Below are positions 18,309 through 27,144 of a DNA stretch of 64,000 nucleotides, in pieces. The stretch's first letter is position 1. Every line of letters starts with the position of its first letter. Location of the stretch: contig NZ_JAJJMO010000001.1 in the NCBI RefSeq assembly GCF_020905345.1, positions 682,001-746,000 on the forward strand, read 5' to 3'. Position numbers and translations under genes: made by a program. The stretch comes from Flavobacterium pisciphilum (GTDB taxonomy: Bacteria; Bacteroidota; Bacteroidia; Flavobacteriales; Flavobacteriaceae). The notes under the pieces are model-generated. The model saw only the letters and a list, made by a program, of their open reading frames with translations, did not search any database and was not told the DNA's origin.

Positions 18309-20246
18309 ATGAAAAATTTTGCAATCCTATACATAACAATAATAAGTGTTTTTTCATTAAACAGTTATTCGCAACAAGGCAAAATTGCTTCTGGAGACAA
18401 GAAGTATGACAACTATGCCTATATAGATGCTATTAAAACCTATGAACGTGTAGCCGAAAAAGGATACAAATCTGTAGATATGTTCAAAAAATTAGGCAAC
18501 TCCTTTTACTTTAATTCTGAATTTGAAAAGGCTGCAAGATGGTATGGTGAATTGTTTGCCATGAATACCGAGGTTGAACCTGAGTATTACTACCGATATG
18601 CACAATCATTAAAATCAACTGGAGATACCGTCAAAGCCAATCAGATACTTGATTTATTTAATCAAAAATCAAAAAAAGATACGCGAGCCAAACTTTATCA
18701 AAATGACAAAGATTATCTGGAGCAAATCAAAGAAAACTCTGGACGTTATAAAATTGAAGATGCTGGTGTTAATAGCAAATACTCTGATTATGGAACGGCT
18801 TTTTATCTTAACAAAATAGTCTTTGCATCGGCTAGAGATACGGGTAACTTTAACCAAAGAATACACAAATGGACTGGAGAGCACTTTACGAATCTGTATC
18901 AATCTGATCTTGATGCTGATTTCAATCCAAATGCTCCAAAAAAATTTAAATCAAAAATAAATTCTAAATTTCACGAAGCTACTCCGGTTTTTACTAAAGA
19001 TGGAAAAACGGTGTATTTTACAAGAAACAATTACATTGATGGAAAAAAGGGAAAAGATGAAAATAAAATTACTTTAATAAAAATATACAAAGCTACACTG
19101 GTAAATGATAATTGGGATAATATAATGGAGGTTCCTTTTAACAGTAACAATTACAGTACGGCACATCCTGCACTAAGCCCAGATGAAAAAACATTATATT
19201 TTGCATCTGATATGCCAGGGACTTTTGGGCAATCGGATATATACAAAGTAACAATCAATAACAATGGTGGATTTGGTCCGCCAGAAAATTTAGGACCTGA
19301 AATTAATACTGAAGGGAAAGAAACTTTTCCTTTTGTAACCGATGAAAATGAAATTTATTTCTCATCTGATGGGCGTCCCGGCCTTGGGGGCTTAGATGTA
19401 TTTGTTGCTAAAATAGCAACTGATGGCTCTATAAGTAATATACAAAACGTGGGATCTGATATCAATTCTCCTCAGGATGATTTTGCCTATATCATTGATA
19501 CCAAATCCCGAAGAGGATTCTTTACATCAAACAAACAAGGAGGACAAGGATCTGACGATATCTATAAATTCCTTGAAACTAGAAGATTGGCTTGTGTTCA
19601 GGAATTATATGGTACTATAACCGATTTAGCTACTGGAGAGGCTTTACCTAATGCTAAACTGACCTTATATGACAATAACTTTAATATTGTAAAAACAGGT
19701 TATTCAGATCAAAATGGAAATTATACCTTCCCTGTAGAATGTGGTTTAACATACAATCTTAGAGCCGAAAAAGAAAAATATACAACCAAGGAACAAAACG
19801 TAGTTATTTTAAAAGAAAATGGAAGAACTCAGTTATCTATTGCTCTTGAAAAATCTGAATGCGTGGTAACAATTGGTGATGATTTAGGCAAATGTTTTGG
19901 TATCAAAATGATTTACTTCGATTTAGATAAATCAAACATTCGTCAAGAAGCAGCTCTGGATTTAGAGAAAATCTTAGATGTTTTAAATCAATATCCAACT
20001 ATGAAACTGGATATCCGTTCGCACACTGATAGTCGTGCAACTCATAAATACAATGAAGCTTTATCTGATAGAAGAGCTAAATCAACCATAAAATGGTTGG
20101 TGCAAAATGGTGTTGCTCCAAACAGATTAACCGGTAAAGGTTATGGAGAAACGCAGCTTGTTAATGGTTGCTCTGATGGAGTTAAATGTACCGAAGAACA
20201 ACATCAAATGAATAGACGAAGCGAATTTATAATTACTGCTATGTGA
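18309..20246 (+). CDS. OmpA-family protein with TPR, PD40 and carboxypeptidase-regulatory domains (PorE-like)
   Basis: 645 residues with a signal peptide (about 1-21, ...NSYSQ). TPR-like helices at about 30-130 (KLGNSFYFNSEFEKAARWYG); WD40/PD40 beta-propeller blades at about 215-420 (ALSPDEKTLYFASDMPG, ENEIYFSSDGRPGLGGLDV); a carboxypeptidase-regulatory-like beta-sandwich at about 435-505; and a C-terminal OmpA domain at about 530-645 with the peptidoglycan-binding signature (YFDLDKSNI, HTDSRATHKYNEALSDRRA, NRRSEF). The same domain order occurs in PorE of P. gingivalis, which links the T9SS to peptidoglycan. With the adhesin and the porP-like gene it forms a three-gene surface-display unit. 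The family assignment is firm; the exact role is inferred. Confidence 0.9.
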   Translation: MKNFAILYITIISVFSLNSYSQQGKIASGDKKYDNYAYIDAIKTYERVAEKGYKSVDMFKKLGNSFYFNSEFEKAARWYGELFAMNTEVEPEYYYRYAQSLKSTGDTVKANQILDLFNQKSKKDTRAKLYQNDKDYLEQIKENSGRYKIEDAGVNSKYSDYGTAFYLNKIVFASARDTGNFNQRIHKWTGEHFTNLYQSDLDADFNPNAPKKFKSKINSKFHEATPVFTKDGKTVYFTRNNYIDGKKGKDENKITLIKIYKATLVNDNWDNIMEVPFNSNNYSTAHPALSPDEKTLYFASDMPGTFGQSDIYKVTINNNGGFGPPENLGPEINTEGKETFPFVTDENEIYFSSDGRPGLGGLDVFVAKIATDGSISNIQNVGSDINSPQDDFAYIIDTKSRRGFFTSNKQGGQGSDDIYKFLETRRLACVQELYGTITDLATGEALPNAKLTLYDNNFNIVKTGYSDQNGNYTFPVECGLTYNLRAEKEKYTTKEQNVVILKENGRTQLSIALEKSECVVTIGDDLGKCFGIKMIYFDLDKSNIRQEAALDLEKILDVLNQYPTMKLDIRSHTDSRATHKYNEALSDRRAKSTIKWLVQNGVAPNRLTGKGYGETQLVNGCSDGVKCTEEQHQMNRRSEFIITAM

Positions 20247-20328
20247 TATTTTTTTGTGAAAAAGCAATTTTAGGTTCGGTTTTTGTTTTTTATCAATACA
20301 TTAATTAATCTAATAAAAAATTGAAATC

Positions 20329-20805
20329 ATGAAACCATTAAAATCTTTTTTTATAGGGATAGTATTTATTACTGTTAGTGCTTTACATGCTCAAGTGTCG
20401 GTCAATGTTAATATTGGATCTCCACCATCATGGGGTCCCGTGGGTTATACTGATGTACGCTATTATTACTTACCAGATCTTGAAATGTATTATGACATCA
20501 ATGCATCCAGTTACATTTACTTTAATAGTGGTAAATGGATAAGAACAAGAAATCTACCTAGAAATTATAGAAATTATGACCTATATAATGGATATAAAGT
20601 TGTTCTTACTGATTACAGAGGAAATACGCCATATAATAATTTCAATAACCATAAACTAAAATATGGTAAAGGTTATAAAGGAAAACCACAAGAAACTATT
20701 GGTCGAAAACCCGGTAAAGGAAATAATAAAGAATACTGGGATGATAAACATGGAAATGGACGTGGAAATGGACATGGACATGGACATGGAAACGGAAAAC
20801 ACTAA
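20329..20805 (+). CDS. Secreted protein with Gly/His-rich tail, 158 aa
   Basis: Signal peptide at about 1-22 (ALHAQ). A Tyr-rich middle (VRYYYLPDLEMYYDINASSY, IYFNSGKWIRTRNLP) resembles small periplasmic proteins of unknown function common in Flavobacteriaceae. The tail from about residue 105 is basic and turns into an alternating Gly-His-Asn run (HGNGRGNGHGHGHGNGKH), which could bind divalent metal or, being cationic, nucleic acid or polysaccharide. It stands alone, ended by the hairpins at 20819-20890. Function unknown. Confidence 0.75.
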   Translation: MKPLKSFFIGIVFITVSALHAQVSVNVNIGSPPSWGPVGYTDVRYYYLPDLEMYYDINASSYIYFNSGKWIRTRNLPRNYRNYDLYNGYKVVLTDYRGNTPYNNFNNHKLKYGKGYKGKPQETIGRKPGKGNNKEYWDDKHGNGRGNGHGHGHGNGKH

Positions 20806-20818
20806 CCTTTAAAATTAA

Positions 20819-20890
20819 AAAAAAGAAATCGAATCATTCGTTTCTTTTACTAACAAAAAAACCTATTCGTTTTAATGAATAGGTTTTTTT
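20819..20890. terminator. Two consecutive hairpins between convergent genes
   Basis: First hairpin: AAAAGAAA...CGAAT pairs with ATTCG...TTTCTTTT (about 20819-20847). Second: a 14-bp stem, AAAAAAACCTATTC (20855-20868) with GAATAGGTTTTTTT (20877-20890). The A and T flanks let the second work in both directions, for the plus-strand gene on the left and the minus-strand gene ending at 20923. Confidence 0.85.
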
Positions 20891-20922
20891 GTTATTTATC
20901 AATCAATCTTATATCGAACAGT

Positions 20923-21111
20923 TTAGTGTTTTTTCTGCTGACCTGGAGCATAAGCTTTTGCACTCTTACTTCCTGACATCTTTTTTGCTTGTCCTGGAGG
21001 AATTTTCCCAGAATTGGAAGTTGAAGTAGATGTATGGATACTACAGCTTGTAACAAATAGTGTTAACAAAATAGTAATGAATAAATATTTAAAAAATCCA
21101 GTAGCTTTCAT
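20923..21111 (-). CDS. Small lipoprotein with KIPPGQAKK motif, 62 aa
   Basis: An N-terminal hydrophobic segment ends in a lipobox (LFVTSCS; Cys at about residue 23). A short low-complexity Ser/Thr linker and a basic C-terminus with KIPPGQAKKMSGSKSAK and APGQQKKH follow. The KIPPGQAKK...APGQ arrangement recurs in very small lipoproteins of many Flavobacteriia, without assigned function as far as I know. The mature peptide would be only about 40 residues, tethered to a membrane. A TAnnTTTG box lies just upstream. Confidence 0.75.
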   Translation of the reverse strand: MKATGFFKYLFITILLTLFVTSCSIHTSTSTSNSGKIPPGQAKKMSGSKSAKAYAPGQQKKH

Positions 21112-21124
21112 AATTATTTTTTTT

Positions 21125-21132
21125 CAAAGTTA
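21125..21132 (-). promoter_or_regulatory. Promoter -7 box for the small lipoprotein
   Basis: On the minus strand TAACTTTG matches TAnnTTTG, 14 bp before the ATG. No clear -33 TTG was seen. Confidence 0.45.
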
Positions 21133-21618
21133 CATTTTTTGTTATAAATGTTTTATTTTTTTTATTTTGTAAATTCCATCATGTTGACAGATTAAAACAA
21201 GAATAAATAAAATTAACGAGCATTTATTTATAGACTCTGATAGCACCACTATTAAAGAGGTAACTAATTAATATTTTATTAATTAGAAAAGACTGAATAC
21301 ACATCCTTTCTCTAGAAAAACTTATCATTTAGCTGTAATTTTTAAAAATTTCCTTGTACATAAGTGGGTATTGTCTCATTCTTAACTTAAGAAAACTACC
21401 TTCTCTTGTAAAAATCTACGCTAAGTTAACGCATCTATTCTTTCATCTTAAAAGGTAACATCTTACAAAAAACATTTGTATCTTAGTAGCATTCAACTAT
21501 ATGAGTTTTTACTATCATCGATTTAGTACAAAACTGAATGTTTTAAATTTCTTCCACACCAAGCTAAAAAAAGTGTTCTTGGTATCCCTAAAAAATCTCA
21601 TTTAATAAATTAAAACTG
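21133..21618. other. Intergenic region before the amidohydrolase
   Basis: About 490 bp of AT-rich DNA without a supported gene, repeat or hairpin. It should contain the promoter of the amidohydrolase gene; none was identified with confidence. Confidence 0.5.
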
Positions 21619-23349
21619 ATGAATAAAATGAAAAAAACTACACTCCTTATTCTATCCTTGGTACTATTATTTAGTTGTGGAAAAAAAGAAAATAAAAATT
21701 TGGGGGAACAGAAAAATCCTGAGTCTCAACTATACTATAATGGACATATTATAACTATGGAGACAGATGAAATAAGCTATGCCGAAGCGATAGTGGAAAA
21801 AGAAGGAAAAATTGTATTTGTTGGTAATCTCAAAGAAGCAGAAAAATTATTCCCAGAAAGCACTAAAGTAGATTTGAATGGTAAAACTTTATTGCCAGGA
21901 TTTATAGATCCACACAGTCATTTCGGTATGGTTTCGAATACTATGGGGCAGGCAGACTTAAATCCACCACCCGTTGGTACTGTTTCAAGTATTCCTGAGA
22001 TGCTGGAAGTATTAAAAAAATATAAAGCAGACAACAAAATAAAAGATGGCGACTGGATATTTGGATGGGGATATGATGAAAGTCAATTAGCTGAAAAACG
22101 ACACCCAAACAAAACGGAATTAGATACTCTTTTCCCCAAAAACCCTGTTTATTTACAACACACTAGCGGACATATGGGAGTCGCTAATTCTTTGGCACTA
22201 AAAGAAATGAACATATCGAAGGATACACCAAACCCTCCAGGGGGAAATATAGGCAGATTTCCAAATACAAAAGAACCAAATGGATTAGTACAGGAAACTG
22301 CAATGTATCCGTTTGTAGGCAATATGCTTAAGATTCTTAGCACTAAACAAGAAGAATATTTTGATAAGACTCAAAATTATTATGCCGAAAATGGACTTAC
22401 AACTGCGCAAGATGGGATGACAGACCGTAATACAATTGCGTTTTTTCAAAAACAAGCCGATAGTGGTAAACTAAAAATAGATTTAATTTCATTGGGAGGA
22501 TACGCCGATTTAGATAAAAATATTGCTGATTCTTCTATTCATTTCAAACAGTATAAAAATGGATTTAAAGTGCAAGGAACAAAAATTGTAGCAGATGGCT
22601 CTCCACAAGGTAAAACAGCATTTTTTAGAAAACCATTTTTAACGCCTGTCCCTGACTGTACAAGTGATTGCAGAGGTCTTCCTAGCCTCACACAAGATAC
22701 GTTGAATAAAATTTTTAAAACTGCGTATGCTAACAACAATCAGATTTATATTCATTGTAATGGCGATGCTACTATTGATATGCTTATTGAGGCACACCAA
22801 TACGCTTGTAAGCAGCTTTCGCAACCATTAGATAAAGACCGAAGAACTATTGCTATTCATTCTCAATTTGTTCGCCCAAGTCAATTAGAAATCTATAAAA
22901 AATATAAAATTGAACCTTCATTTTTTACCAATCATGCCTATTTTTGGGGAGATGTACATGTAGAGAATTTAGGAAAAGAAAGAGCGTTTTTCTTAAGTCC
23001 GATAGCCACTGCCGCAAAAATGGGATTAAAATATACAAACCATTCTGATGCCACTGTGACACCTATCAACCCATTATTTACAGTTTGGACAGCAGTAAAT
23101 CGTACCTCAAGAACAGGAAAAGTAATTGGAGAAGCCGAAAGAGCAACCCCATATCAAGCCTTAAAAGCCATTACCATAAATGCCGCCTACGAATATTTTG
23201 ACGAAAATTTGAAAGGCTCTCTCAAAATAGGAAAAATGGCAGATTTTGTAATTTTAGATAAAAATCCACTTACTACAAACCCAACTGAATTAAAAGACAT
23301 CAAGGTGTTAGAAACCATCAAAGAAGGAAAAACTATATTCAAAAAATAA
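21619..23349 (+). CDS. Lipoprotein amidohydrolase (YtcJ-like, amidohydrolase 3 family)
   Basis: 576 residues. An N-terminal signal with lipobox (LLFSC, Cys about 20) places it in a membrane facing the periplasm or surface. The TIM-barrel metal-dependent hydrolase features follow the family order: a beta-sandwich start (YYNGHIITMETDE), the metal-binding HxH as FIDPHSHFG near residue 95, GWGYDESQLAEKRHPNKTELD, IHCNGDATIDM near 378, AIHSQFVRP near 414, a late acidic residue in NHSDATVTPINP, and the closing ADFVILDKNPL. Members hydrolyse amide or other C-N bonds of unknown small substrates. ATG at 21619 or the ATG three codons later would both keep the lipobox. A monocistronic unit ended by the 23419 palindrome. 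Confidence 0.88.
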   Translation: MNKMKKTTLLILSLVLLFSCGKKENKNLGEQKNPESQLYYNGHIITMETDEISYAEAIVEKEGKIVFVGNLKEAEKLFPESTKVDLNGKTLLPGFIDPHSHFGMVSNTMGQADLNPPPVGTVSSIPEMLEVLKKYKADNKIKDGDWIFGWGYDESQLAEKRHPNKTELDTLFPKNPVYLQHTSGHMGVANSLALKEMNISKDTPNPPGGNIGRFPNTKEPNGLVQETAMYPFVGNMLKILSTKQEEYFDKTQNYYAENGLTTAQDGMTDRNTIAFFQKQADSGKLKIDLISLGGYADLDKNIADSSIHFKQYKNGFKVQGTKIVADGSPQGKTAFFRKPFLTPVPDCTSDCRGLPSLTQDTLNKIFKTAYANNNQIYIHCNGDATIDMLIEAHQYACKQLSQPLDKDRRTIAIHSQFVRPSQLEIYKKYKIEPSFFTNHAYFWGDVHVENLGKERAFFLSPIATAAKMGLKYTNHSDATVTPINPLFTVWTAVNRTSRTGKVIGEAERATPYQALKAITINAAYEYFDENLKGSLKIGKMADFVILDKNPLTTNPTELKDIKVLETIKEGKTIFKK

Positions 23350-23418
23350 TCTGTTCAAATATTATGTCTTAGTGACACTTCACAATGATTCAATTTAAAC
23401 TGAACTTACATTAAAAAA

Positions 23419-23455
23419 AAAGCCTTTAAATACTAGTATTTAAAGGCTTTACGTT
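23419..23455 (+). terminator. Terminator after the amidohydrolase (32-bp palindrome)
   Basis: AAAGCCTTTAAATAC pairs with GTATTTAAAGGCTTT (23419-23450) with only TA between the arms; an A-run precedes it and TTTTTAT follows at 23454. Confidence 0.8.
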
Positions 23456-23567
23456 TTTATAGTTTATAAAATAATACATATAGCATCAAATTAGATGTAC
23501 AAATAAAAATCCACTATAAGTTAAGCTACAAATTTGTAATTCACTATTTGTATTGCTTTACCATACC

Positions 23568-23846
23568 TCAACATCTTTTCTGCATTTCAGGAAGCAATTT
23601 TCGTGTACTTTTATTAATAATGCTGCGTACCGATTTCTTTTTTAATTCATAGGTTTTAGCACATTTTTCAAGTTCAACATATAACAAATGAAATTTATCA
23701 TATAGAGCATCAAGCTCTTCCATAGCTTTTCGCGTCTTATCATCTTCTTCCTCTTCTATTTTATTTTCAGCTATTTTAGACAGGTATTCAAATTTATGAA
23801 ATGCTGTTAGCAGAATTCGATGCTCTCTTGAATTAATTCCTTGCAT
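23568..23846 (-). CDS. Hypothetical helical protein, 92 aa
   Basis: A short, charged, mainly helical protein with no signal peptide: HRILLTAFHKFEYLSKIAE, then an acidic patch EEEEDDKTRK, then a Lys/Arg-rich end. Possibly coiled-coil. It lies downstream of the S41 peptidase gene on the same strand, with a 106-bp gap. No family recognised. Confidence 0.55.
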   Translation of the reverse strand: MQGINSREHRILLTAFHKFEYLSKIAENKIEEEEDDKTRKAMEELDALYDKFHLLYVELEKCAKTYELKKKSVRSIINKSTRKLLPEMQKRC

Positions 23847-23952
23847 AATATGGTAATCTAATATTGATAAAATATACTGTTCCTTTTAAAGTGTTTTTCT
23901 TTATTTATTAATCAATAACATAACGCTATAAAACTTTAAATAAAACGAGAAT

Positions 23953-25305
23953 TTATGGGGTAAAACGTAGCATAGAATCTGCATCGTTGTATATTTTTGA
24001 TGAAGGCAATAAATGTAATTTTGTAACCTTTATTTTGCCAGCATTTCCGGATATAAGTCCCAATGCTGTACTTAGCAAAACCTCTGAACGATTGCCTAAG
24101 TTGTAGACTTCAAGCTCCTGAATTTCGTTCAAATATATGGAGGGCTCTATCCCTTTTGAATAATTACCTTCGTGATTTGCATTAAATAATTTATAAATCG
24201 AAGGATACAACACCCAACCTTTTGTTCCAGTTATTCGATTATCTTCGATAGGAAATCCAGCTACATCCTTACCAATCGTTTTCTCTCCTATGGTGACCAC
24301 ATCCATATAAGGTTTGAGGTTATTGATAATTAATTCTGATGCAGATGCGGTACGATTTCCGCACAATACATATACTTTATTGATCGAAGGATGTGCATTT
24401 TGTAATGCCTCAAAACTTATTTGAGATTCATTACTTTCTAATGCTTGTTTAAATGAATGATTTACATTCCCACCATTTTTATTCCCTTCAAACGTTATAA
24501 AAAGATCACTAGCTCGGACATTAGGCGCTAAGGCTATACTAAGTGCTGTAGCCGATGAGATATCTCCTCCTCCGTTGTATCTTAAGTCCAAAACTAGCTC
24601 TGTTATTGCTTTGCTCTTTAACTCCTGAAAAATTTGCAGGAATTGTTGTGCTTGTCCAACATCAAAATGAGGAATTTGGATATACCCTATCTTTATATTT
24701 TTATCTGCAATTACCTGATAAGTAATTGGTTGTAAGAAAGTAAATCCTGACAATAACGAAATGTCTTTTGAACTAGAAAAACCTGATTCTGTCGAATAGG
24801 ATTTTATACGTAAAATCAACTGGGCTGAAGTTATCATGTTTTTGTACAAGTTATCGTAATTGCCTTGATTTAAATCTGTTCCATTTATTTGAGTAATAAG
24901 TTGTCCTCTTCTTAAACCATTATTTTTGGCTGGAGAATCTTCTAATACATACAATATAACTCCATAATATTTCCCTTCAAACGCTACAAAAGTAATCTCA
25001 AATCCAAATTTACGTCTTAAACTTTGTGGAGCTGTATCTGGCATTGCTGGGTGTAAGGCATAAGAAAAAACATCATCTTTCTGTAATAATTTTGAAAAAT
25101 ACTCTTTTGGAGGAACTGACAAATTTCCTTGAGTCGGCATCGTTTCATTCCAGCGATAATATTTTTTCATCTGCTGATACATCCACTCATTAGCATATTC
25201 GTTTGTACCTTCTTTATAGACTTGAGATGAATAATCATCTGGTGAGCATGAAGAGAATATGCCTTGTAGAAAAAGATATATAATAAAAATAAAAGAGTGC
25301 TTCAT
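23953..25305 (-). CDS. S41-family peptidase lipoprotein with PDZ domain
   Basis: 450 residues. Signal sequence with lipobox (GIFSSCSPDD, Cys about 19). Order: N-terminal cap; PDZ-like segment at about 130-165 (LEDSPAKNNGLRRGQLITQI); S41 protease domain with LVLDLRYNGGGDISSA near 240, the catalytic Ser in RTASASEL near 318, and the Lys in EKTIGKDVAG near 345. C-terminal-processing-protease relatives in Bacteroidota are often outer-membrane-anchored. It is the last gene of the sigma/FecR/receptor block, so it may process peptides or proteins linked to that receptor. Family sure; substrate unknown. Confidence 0.9.
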   Translation of the reverse strand: MKHSFIFIIYLFLQGIFSSCSPDDYSSQVYKEGTNEYANEWMYQQMKKYYRWNETMPTQGNLSVPPKEYFSKLLQKDDVFSYALHPAMPDTAPQSLRRKFGFEITFVAFEGKYYGVILYVLEDSPAKNNGLRRGQLITQINGTDLNQGNYDNLYKNMITSAQLILRIKSYSTESGFSSSKDISLLSGFTFLQPITYQVIADKNIKIGYIQIPHFDVGQAQQFLQIFQELKSKAITELVLDLRYNGGGDISSATALSIALAPNVRASDLFITFEGNKNGGNVNHSFKQALESNESQISFEALQNAHPSINKVYVLCGNRTASASELIINNLKPYMDVVTIGEKTIGKDVAGFPIEDNRITGTKGWVLYPSIYKLFNANHEGNYSKGIEPSIYLNEIQELEVYNLGNRSEVLLSTALGLISGNAGKIKVTKLHLLPSSKIYNDADSMLRFTP

Positions 25306-25367
25306 ATTTTATTCTTAAAATTTATATTTTGGGATTTGTTTGTATCTTTTAAGCAACTGTTTATTGG

Positions 25368-26189
25368 CTATTTAAAAACAAAATAATCAACTAGGTTCAA
25401 ATTCCCATCTACACCTGAGAAAGCTCCGTTTGCATCCTGTTTTTCTTCTAATACAATTAATTTTGATTTATTAACTGACATAGTTAATGTAACTGTAATT
25501 TTCTTTCCTGTAACATAAGATTCAGTTGTGCCATGTTTTACAAGTTCCATTATGATTGTGGGAGGAGAACTAAATGGAAACTCAATAAAAGGGCTAAATT
25601 GATCTTTACTTATATTCTCAACAACTCCCAACACTTGTCCATTAATTTTACGAATAATTCCGTCTAGTTTGCCTTCGTATCCACTATTAGAATATCTGTT
25701 TTGAGTAGGGAAAATAAATTTAAATCCGTTATTTCCTTGCTTGCTTAAAATTCCTGGTTTTAATGAGGTAACTTTATCTACCCATAATTTTTCTTTGGCA
25801 AAAAAGGAAAGCGTATCCTTAGGAGTTAGTGAGCTAAAATGGTATGTACGCAATAATTCTTTTGTTACTTTATTCGTAATTTTAATAGTTTTCTCTTCCT
25901 TTCCATGGTAAACAAATTCATACTCTTTTTCAATTTTTTTTATGAAGGCTGTTTTCTTGTCCTTTCCTATCTCAATGGGTTTTCCATCTACTGATATTTG
26001 AAGGGAATCATTAAAAGCACTATATCCTATTATGACTACTTTTCCGGGTTGGTTCGTCTCATTACCATAATAAGGTGTTAATTCATCATTGGCACAAGAT
26101 TCCAAAAGTGCTATTATAATCAAGAAAGTTAGTATTCTAGTTACTATATTATTCATATTCATTTTTTTCATTGTAGTCATTTTGCTCAT
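25368..26189 (-). CDS. Hypothetical lipoprotein
   Basis: Several Met codons crowd the start (ATG at 26189; others within the next 12 codons), so the exact start is open; all keep the lipobox LLESC. The mature part is beta-rich: a segment VVIIGYSAFNDSLQISVDGK resembling DUF4397-like or Ig-type modules, then a second domain ending LNLVDYFVFK. It sits 25 bp downstream of the T9SS protein gene and 62 bp before the S41 gene, in line with co-expression as cell-surface accessory proteins of the receptor at 28863. Function unknown. Confidence 0.7.
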   Translation of the reverse strand: MSKMTTMKKMNMNNIVTRILTFLIIIALLESCANDELTPYYGNETNQPGKVVIIGYSAFNDSLQISVDGKPIEIGKDKKTAFIKKIEKEYEFVYHGKEEKTIKITNKVTKELLRTYHFSSLTPKDTLSFFAKEKLWVDKVTSLKPGILSKQGNNGFKFIFPTQNRYSNSGYEGKLDGIIRKINGQVLGVVENISKDQFSPFIEFPFSSPPTIIMELVKHGTTESYVTGKKITVTLTMSVNKSKLIVLEEKQDANGAFSGVDGNLNLVDYFVFK

Positions 26190-26217
26190 CAAAAAATTAT
26201 AAAAGGTTTTGTCGATA

Positions 26218-27072
26218 CTATTTTTTGATAAATTTTATTGTTTTTGAAATTCCATTATTAGATACTAAAAGGAAATAGATGCCTTGTGTCAAATCATCAA
26301 CAGCCAAACCTTCTTTTTTATAGGCAGCTTCTTTAACTATCATTCCCCCTACTGTGTAAATTTTTAGGACTGTTTCATCATTCTGAAATTGTTCTCCTAA
26401 CTCTAAACTCAAATTCCCCTCAACTGGATTTTGTACTAGTTTGCAAACTTGTGCTTTAAGTTCCATGTCATCAACTCCTAACAAGCCTTCTGCTGTAATA
26501 GAAATTTTATCAATTTCATAACCTATAAAACCATTTGAAAGGTTATTTCCTAGGGCTATATATACTTCTTTTTTACCTGAAAACGATGAGATATCAACAG
26601 TATAATCTTTAAACTCTACAGCATCTATTTTTTCTCTTTCTAATGTAATTGTTTTTATAAGTGTAAATGATGCTGGGTCTGGAGTTGTAGATCCATATAC
26701 TGATAAATCTTGATTGCTATCATAAATACTAGGCTGAGCATTTAGTATTAAGGAAATTTTTCCTGAATAAAATGATGTATCAAAAGAAGGGGTTATTGCT
26801 AAATTATTTTCTAAAGTTTCTAATGGTGATCCTGTTGCAAAATCTATATTATAAGTTCCTAAAACATCAATTGTACCATCTCCAATACTTCCTGTGTTTG
26901 CATCTAACTGTATATTTTTTCTGGCTATCCAATTGCTCCCATTTCCATCTTTATCTAATAAAGTCCAATCTGAAGCTTCGGCATCATCAAAGTCATCTTC
27001 CCAAATTGTGTATTGTGCTGATGCTGCACTTGTAACCATCATAAATAATACTAAAAGTAAATATCTTTTCAT
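26218..27072 (-). CDS. T9SS type A secreted protein, 284 aa
   Basis: Signal peptide ending SAASAQ (about 1-19). A jelly-roll-like domain follows, opening IWEDDFDDAEASDWTLLDKD as in secreted 'choice-of-anchor J' proteins. The last 75 residues are a T9SS type A sorting domain: VQNPVEGNLSLEL, KIYTVGGMIVKE, LTQGIYFLLV, KTIKFIKK. The protein is therefore exported through the T9SS to the surface or medium. The start is 72 bp from the upstream lipoprotein gene, with a hairpin in between. Ligand or substrate unknown. Confidence 0.82.
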   Translation of the reverse strand: MKRYLLLVLFMMVTSAASAQYTIWEDDFDDAEASDWTLLDKDGNGSNWIARKNIQLDANTGSIGDGTIDVLGTYNIDFATGSPLETLENNLAITPSFDTSFYSGKISLILNAQPSIYDSNQDLSVYGSTTPDPASFTLIKTITLEREKIDAVEFKDYTVDISSFSGKKEVYIALGNNLSNGFIGYEIDKISITAEGLLGVDDMELKAQVCKLVQNPVEGNLSLELGEQFQNDETVLKIYTVGGMIVKEAAYKKEGLAVDDLTQGIYFLLVSNNGISKTIKFIKK

Positions 27073-27085
27073 TTTTTTAGTTTTT

Positions 27086-27117
27086 TAAAAACATGGGCAG
27101 AATAATACTGCCCATGT
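27086..27117 (-). terminator. Intra-operon terminator/attenuator
   Basis: ACATGGGCAG (27091-27100) pairs with CTGCCCATGT (27108-27117) around a 7-base loop. On the minus strand the hairpin is followed by TTTTTAAAAAAC. It lies between the 433-aa lipoprotein gene and the T9SS gene and should lower expression of the three distal genes relative to the receptor. Confidence 0.75.
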
Positions 27118-27144
27118 TCAATTTTAATAAATAACTATTTGCAA

